Assembly: GCA_009760855.2 (NCBI GenBank)
Contig: WPIO01000025.1
Location: forward strand, 1,969,501 to 2,033,500
DNA from: Cristatella mucedo
Lineage: Eukaryota; Bryozoa; Phylactolaemata; Cristatellidae
Length of the DNA: 64,000 bases
Direction of reading: 5' to 3'
Part shown: piece after piece, positions 62,601 through 64,000 of the stretch
Layout of the letters: every line of letters begins with the position of its first letter
Numbering within the stretch: position 1 is the stretch's first letter
Position numbers and translations under genes: made by a program
The notes under the pieces: model-generated
The model's input: the letters and a program-made list of their open reading frames with translations, nothing else
What the model was told of the DNA's origin: nothing
Databases searched by the model: none

Positions 62601-64000
62601 AAGGGCGAGACGTCTGGTACCTGAAAATAATGCAGTGTAAGAGCACATTGGAGGAGAAGAAAGTTCTTGTAAGGAGGATGGCACAAGTAAGTGAAGATAC
62701 CTGTACGTAAAACAGGGGATCTGCACATTGATTTGAGGCTTGTTAGGGCGCCAGCAAAGCTCAAACAGATCCTTTAGAATTTGGCTGAGATGCATCTGAA
62801 AACAAACCAGATGAGTAGCTGACAGCTGTAGCAGTTACGGGTAAATAAGGGCACCCTCCAAGAGGGCTTTAATTAAAAAAAACAGTTACAGCAGTAGAAG
62901 TATTCCAAATAAATGAACTAGTCGGATTTAGTACTCTGGTTGATTTAGGAAATAGTTTGGTAATGTTTTTAGCTGAATATTTCTATTGCCATGATACTAG
63001 AAGGAGTCACTCGCCATTCAATTGGGAATGTTTTCGATGGGGGCTGCAAGGGATGTAGTAAGTAAGGGAGGGGCAGAGCAAAGGCTGTAAGGGCTCTCGG
63101 ACATATGATAGATATTGGCCAATACAATTAGGTCTCTTAATTTAGATTTGCTACTGGTTTTAAGCTAGAATTTTCATATTTCCACAGTAAATATATAGGG
63201 CATTGCCCTTGCTGTTTTTTATATGATGTAATTCTAGGTTCAAAACTGCCGCAGGCAAAACGCAAATCTTGAAGCAAAATTAGTTAGACTTTCAGTAGGT
63301 CTACCAACTCATCTAATTGGCGCTGCCGTTAATCTACACTGAAGGTTTAATGTCTCAAATTTTTTTAACTGAATACAAATAAATTCCGCAGACTTATCAG
63401 TGTGAAGAGTACGAGGCACACTCTCACTAAAATAGGTCATGTAGCTCCAGCCACTTTTGCTGTAGTTATCTCACCTATTTGGCTTGCTAGCTAGGAAATT
63501 GAGGACTCCCAACGAGATCACAAAATGTGTTAGAACAGAAAACTTCTTTCGAGATTAAGGTACAATCTTCATAAATTAGTCCACCTTCACTCGTTGTCAT
63601 TGCTTTGGGCAGGCGGAAGAACAAGCCAGCAAGCACTACGACGTGTTTGCATGATGGGGCTTACAAATTAATTTAATTTCTAACCCCTTGATTTGCCAGG
63701 GACTACATTATTGCACGATCATTCAGTAAGAGTGAAGCTTGGGCAAACATTACATATTTGCTTACATCCAAGCAAACTTAATTTATCAGTACAACAGCAA
63801 AGCAGCTTTTAGAACTTTCTGAAGCGTATCGCACTCACCTGTCTGATAAGATTCCAATTACTAAGGCACCGATAAGTCGGCCAATAAATCCCATTGTCGT
63901 GATAGTTGCCGCCACCTGGCGTTTGTCACACACGAGGTTAAACTGAAGATACGAAACGGCAGTATAAATAATCTCCCCATTGGAAAGGGACGGGCACATA
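40784..64000 (-). CDS. SLC22-like organic ion transporter gene, seven exons, 5' end beyond window
   Basis: The gene encodes a 12-TM major facilitator of the SLC22 family, plasma-membrane carriers of organic cations, anions or carnitine. Exons in gene order are 63839-64000, 59217-59368, 56448-56619, 49513-49734, 46970-47196, 41877-42058 and 40784-40939. Every junction is GT-AG, and the phases join into 423 uninterrupted codons plus TAA. Family motifs appear in the right order: LVCDKRQ before TM2, SDRFGRKK in the TM2-3 loop, TEIIGPKKR, WLIPESPRWLLT after TM6, VDMGYYGISL at TM7, IGRKRA in the TM8-9 loop, ETVPTGYRN, and LPETSKESLPDDIEG at the C-terminus. Family members are usually about 500-560 residues, so TM1, the large extracellular loop and the start codon lie upstream. 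Substrate cannot be told from sequence. The introns carry many LINE and SINE copies. The frame is clean, so I take the gene as functional. Confidence 0.93.
40940..41876 (-). other. SLC22-like intron, 937 bp
   Basis: The shortest intron of the gene, with no mobile element recognised. Confidence 0.8.
41877..42058 (-). CDS. SLC22-like exon, TM10-TM11
   Basis: It begins by completing an Asp codon after acceptor CATTTTCAG. It contains YIWTVETVPTGYRN, the family motif usually written Y-x-x-E-L-Y-P-T-x-x-R-N, with V in place of L and V in place of Y. Then comes an Ala/Ser/Ile-rich TM11. The donor is ATA|GTAAGTAAG, phase 0. Confidence 0.92.
42163..43368 (-). mobile_element. LINE family A copy in SLC22-like intron
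   Basis: The (ATT)n tail is at 42163-42178, then the stem-loop, 3' UTR and ORF up to the RT core. The catalytic box reads YANE instead of YADD, so RT is dead independently of the truncation. A frameshift lies near 42750-42790. It has the same orientation as the host gene. Confidence 0.85.
45296..45323 (+). repeat. (TA)n microsatellite in SLC22-like intron
   Basis: About 14 TA units. Confidence 0.95.
45505..45600 (-). mobile_element. Possible degenerate tRNA-derived SINE head
   Basis: The minus strand has ATTGAGGTCAATGGTTCGAG, including a B-box-like GGTTCGAGCTC, then T6 (45510-45515) about 20 nt further on as a possible Pol III stop. Upstream, ATATGCTTGAAC loosely matches the type 1 SINE. 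There is no LINE-like tail. Confidence 0.35.
46535..46561 (+). repeat. (GT)n microsatellite in SLC22-like intron
   Basis: About 13 GT units. Confidence 0.95.
46970..47196 (-). CDS. SLC22-like exon, TM7-TM9/10
   Basis: It encodes FAVDMGYYGISLQGG (TM7), an NNT sequon on the outer side, TM8, the second MFS loop motif IGRKRA, and a following hydrophobic segment. The acceptor is TTTTGTGTCAG and the donor ACTG|GTGAGC. The length of 227 nt keeps the frame. Confidence 0.92.
47838..47918 (+). mobile_element. LINE A tail-only fragment in SLC22-like intron
   Basis: CCTCCTTTGCAGCAAATGTA, GAGATCGAGTTCTCTGAG and a short ATTATT tail are present, with no ORF sequence upstream. The outer stem is decayed (GTTCC against TACGC). 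No clear target duplication is visible. Confidence 0.55.
48000..48925 (-). mobile_element. LINE family B copy split by an (AT)n tract
   Basis: On the plus strand the B signatures run GGCAGTCGAGGAAGTGAGCA, GAATTGTGGAAGTTAG, then after the AT tract CAAGGAAGGCCATTTGGGTC and ATTAGAAGAGTAAAGTC. The order matches the minus-strand B copy at 38042-38965. Confidence 0.65.
48268..48362 (+). repeat. (AT)n tract with interruptions
   Basis: Imperfect AT repeats splitting a LINE B copy. Confidence 0.95.
49130..49499 (-). mobile_element. LINE family A fragment beside a splice donor
   Basis: The plus strand shows AAATAGGTGTGTTTTCTC, TTGGAGCGTACGAATTAAA and GGATGGAGCCAGAGAACGAA, all recognisable LINE A. It stops after AAAAGCGAGCC at 49499. 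The SLC22-like donor GT is at 49511-49512. Confidence 0.7.
49513..49734 (-). CDS. SLC22-like exon, large cytoplasmic loop
   Basis: It encodes LIPESPRWLLTMGR, the strongest SLC22 signature, then the charged intracellular loop (about residues 10-60 of the exon) and the start of TM7. The acceptor is TTCTTACTCAAG and the donor TATG|GTATGC. A LINE A fragment ends about 12 bp beyond the donor, at 49499. Confidence 0.93.
49735..50845 (-). other. SLC22-like intron portion, unrecognised
   Basis: The first 1.1 kb of the longest intron (6.7 kb). It may include a decayed 5' part of the LINE B copy. Confidence 0.6.
50850..52985 (+). mobile_element. Degenerate LINE family B copy in SLC22-like intron
   Basis: A probable endonuclease end lies near 50890. 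Then come the linker (GATCTATCCAATTTCAAAGA at 51096), RT region traces near 51570-51980, and the C-terminus (TATGGCACATCCTTTCTAGC, GAGATGAGGTCTGTTTGC) down to about 52985. Many stops and indels are present. The 5' boundary is uncertain. Confidence 0.65.
53568..54800 (-). mobile_element. LINE family A copy in SLC22-like intron
   Basis: The imperfect (AAT) tail is at 53568-53583, followed on the plus strand by stem-loop, 3' UTR and ORF to just past FYADD (intact here, near 54645). The ORF is split by frameshifts near 53960, 54180 and 54465. It lies in the same orientation as the host gene. Confidence 0.85.
54900..55010 (+). mobile_element. LINE A RT fragment, opposite orientation
   Basis: LALLRMCNNLFRNADL matches SALLRVYNDLLRNADMG of the 13.5-15.6 kb copy. 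It lies head to head with the minus-strand LINE A copy ending at 54800. Confidence 0.6.
55095..55258 (+). mobile_element. tRNA-derived SINE type 2, solo copy in SLC22-like intron
   Basis: CTAGGTAAGGTGTTTGCTTTTC and GATACTTTATCGCCGCAGCAAG match the tandem pair at 35.3-35.7 kb. The B box is degraded (GTTTTCAAAACTTG). It is antisense to the host gene. Confidence 0.6.
55830..56330 (+). mobile_element. Degenerate LINE A fragment in SLC22-like intron
   Basis: GCGAAACTCTGCAGTTAGGC corresponds to Q-N-S-A-A-R-L. The following 300-400 bp show scattered matches to the C-terminal coding region. Edges are approximate. Confidence 0.45.
56448..56619 (-). CDS. SLC22-like exon, TM4-TM6
   Basis: It begins with the two bases that complete an Ile codon, then reads TEIIGPKKRTL, the conserved loop after TM4. 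Two hydrophobic segments (TM5 and TM6) follow. The donor CTG|GTGAGT leaves TG, which becomes the Trp of WLIPESPRWL. The acceptor is ATTGTAG, with a modest pyrimidine tract. Confidence 0.9.
57550..57685 (-). mobile_element. tRNA-derived SINE type 1, second copy
   Basis: The minus-strand head GGTTTGGCCCAATGGTTAAG is a good A box. CGAGGTCGTGAGCTCAAGCC holds a mutated B box. The tail AATAGAGATTGAGTTCTCTT is identical or nearly so to the LINE A stem-loop interior. It lies in an SLC22-like intron, in gene orientation. Confidence 0.7.
58711..58765. repeat. Imperfect 25-bp inverted repeat in SLC22-like intron
   Basis: The arms (58711-58735 and 58741-58765) pair at 22 of 25 positions around the loop ATTCA. 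The core GTAAACATC/GATGTTTAC pairs perfectly. Confidence 0.9.
59217..59368 (-). CDS. SLC22-like exon, TM2-3 loop to TM4
   Basis: Its first base completes the Arg of the DRFGRKK loop motif, the MFS signature between TM2 and TM3. TM3 and the start of TM4 follow (MTFRLIAGCGHIGAF). The acceptor is TTGTATTTCCAG and the donor A|GTAAGT. At 152 nt, the exon leaves one base for the next codon. Confidence 0.92.
59596..59625 (+). repeat. (TAGA)n microsatellite in SLC22-like intron
   Basis: Seven tetranucleotide units, followed by a short GT run. Confidence 0.95.
62091..62130. repeat. 12-bp inverted repeat, 16-nt spacer
   Basis: ATAACTAGTGCT (62091-62102) and AGCACTAGTTAT (62119-62130) are exact reverse complements. 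Confidence 0.85.
63839..64000 (-). CDS. SLC22-like exon (first in window, partial)
   Basis: The exon runs off the window edge. It encodes the end of the extracellular loop (FNLVCDKRQ) and TM2, then ILSD plus the first two bases of an arginine codon. The donor is CAG|GTGAGT. The family reads D-R-x-G-R-K here, and the arginine is completed by the next exon. Confidence 0.9.

Larger units (their letters stand above)
59369..63838 (-). other. SLC22-like intron, 4.5 kb
   Basis: Contains the TAGA repeat and a small inverted repeat. No LINE or SINE was recognised, unlike most of the other introns. Confidence 0.7.

Noticed and set aside
62486-62795. Minus-strand ORFs in the first intron of the SLC22-like gene
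   Set aside because: No match to the transporter, no matching splice phases and no domain recognised.
1-64000. CRISPR arrays, operons or other prokaryotic systems
   Set aside because: Spliced gene structure, LINEs, SINEs and microsatellites show animal nuclear DNA; no spaced direct-repeat array is present.

Overview
The window is animal (metazoan) nuclear DNA, most likely from an invertebrate. The evidence is a multi-exon gene with consensus GT-AG introns of 0.9-6.7 kb, many degraded non-LTR retrotransposons, one decayed Ty3/Gypsy element, tRNA-derived SINEs and long microsatellites. I cannot fix the phylum from sequence alone. By eye most of the window is about 40% GC, with a clearly GC-richer block at about 16.6-22.3 kb.

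Layout. 1-16 kb: mostly dead retrotransposons, including two nested stacks at 1.1-3.7 kb and 11.7-16.0 kb, plus an unrecognised coding-like ORF (6368-6773, minus) and a perfect 26-bp inverted repeat (9607-9662). 16.3-16.6 kb: an exon encoding the first part of a TIR domain, touching the terminal CA of a Gypsy LTR. 16.6-19.9 kb: the 3' LTR and decayed pol of that Gypsy element, minus strand. 19.9-22.3 kb: GC-rich non-coding DNA with two pairs of diverged direct repeats. 22.9-25.2 kb: the longest LINE family B copy. 25-40 kb: mostly featureless, with further LINE fragments, two SINE types and microsatellites. 40.8-64 kb: one large minus-strand gene for an SLC22-like (organic cation/anion transporter) major facilitator protein. 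Seven exons are in the window and the 5' end lies beyond base 64000. All exon phases join, giving 423 codons before a TAA.

Mobile elements. LINE family A ends in a stem-loop followed by (ATT)n. LINE family B ends in (ATTAC)n. Both encode CR1/L2-like reverse transcriptases and every copy is broken. A tRNA-derived SINE (copies at 31.6 and 57.6 kb) carries the same 3' stem-loop as LINE A, which suggests that LINE A mobilises it. Several 73-90 bp insertions consist of little more than that stem-loop and tail, and two of them have target-site duplications. A second tRNA-derived SINE occurs as a tandem pair at 35.3-35.7 kb and alone at 55.1 kb. These elements fill much of the SLC22 introns. One LINE A fragment ends about 12 bp from a splice donor.

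The only confidently functional gene is the SLC22-like transporter. The TIR exon is real by domain, but its gene may be disrupted by the LTR.
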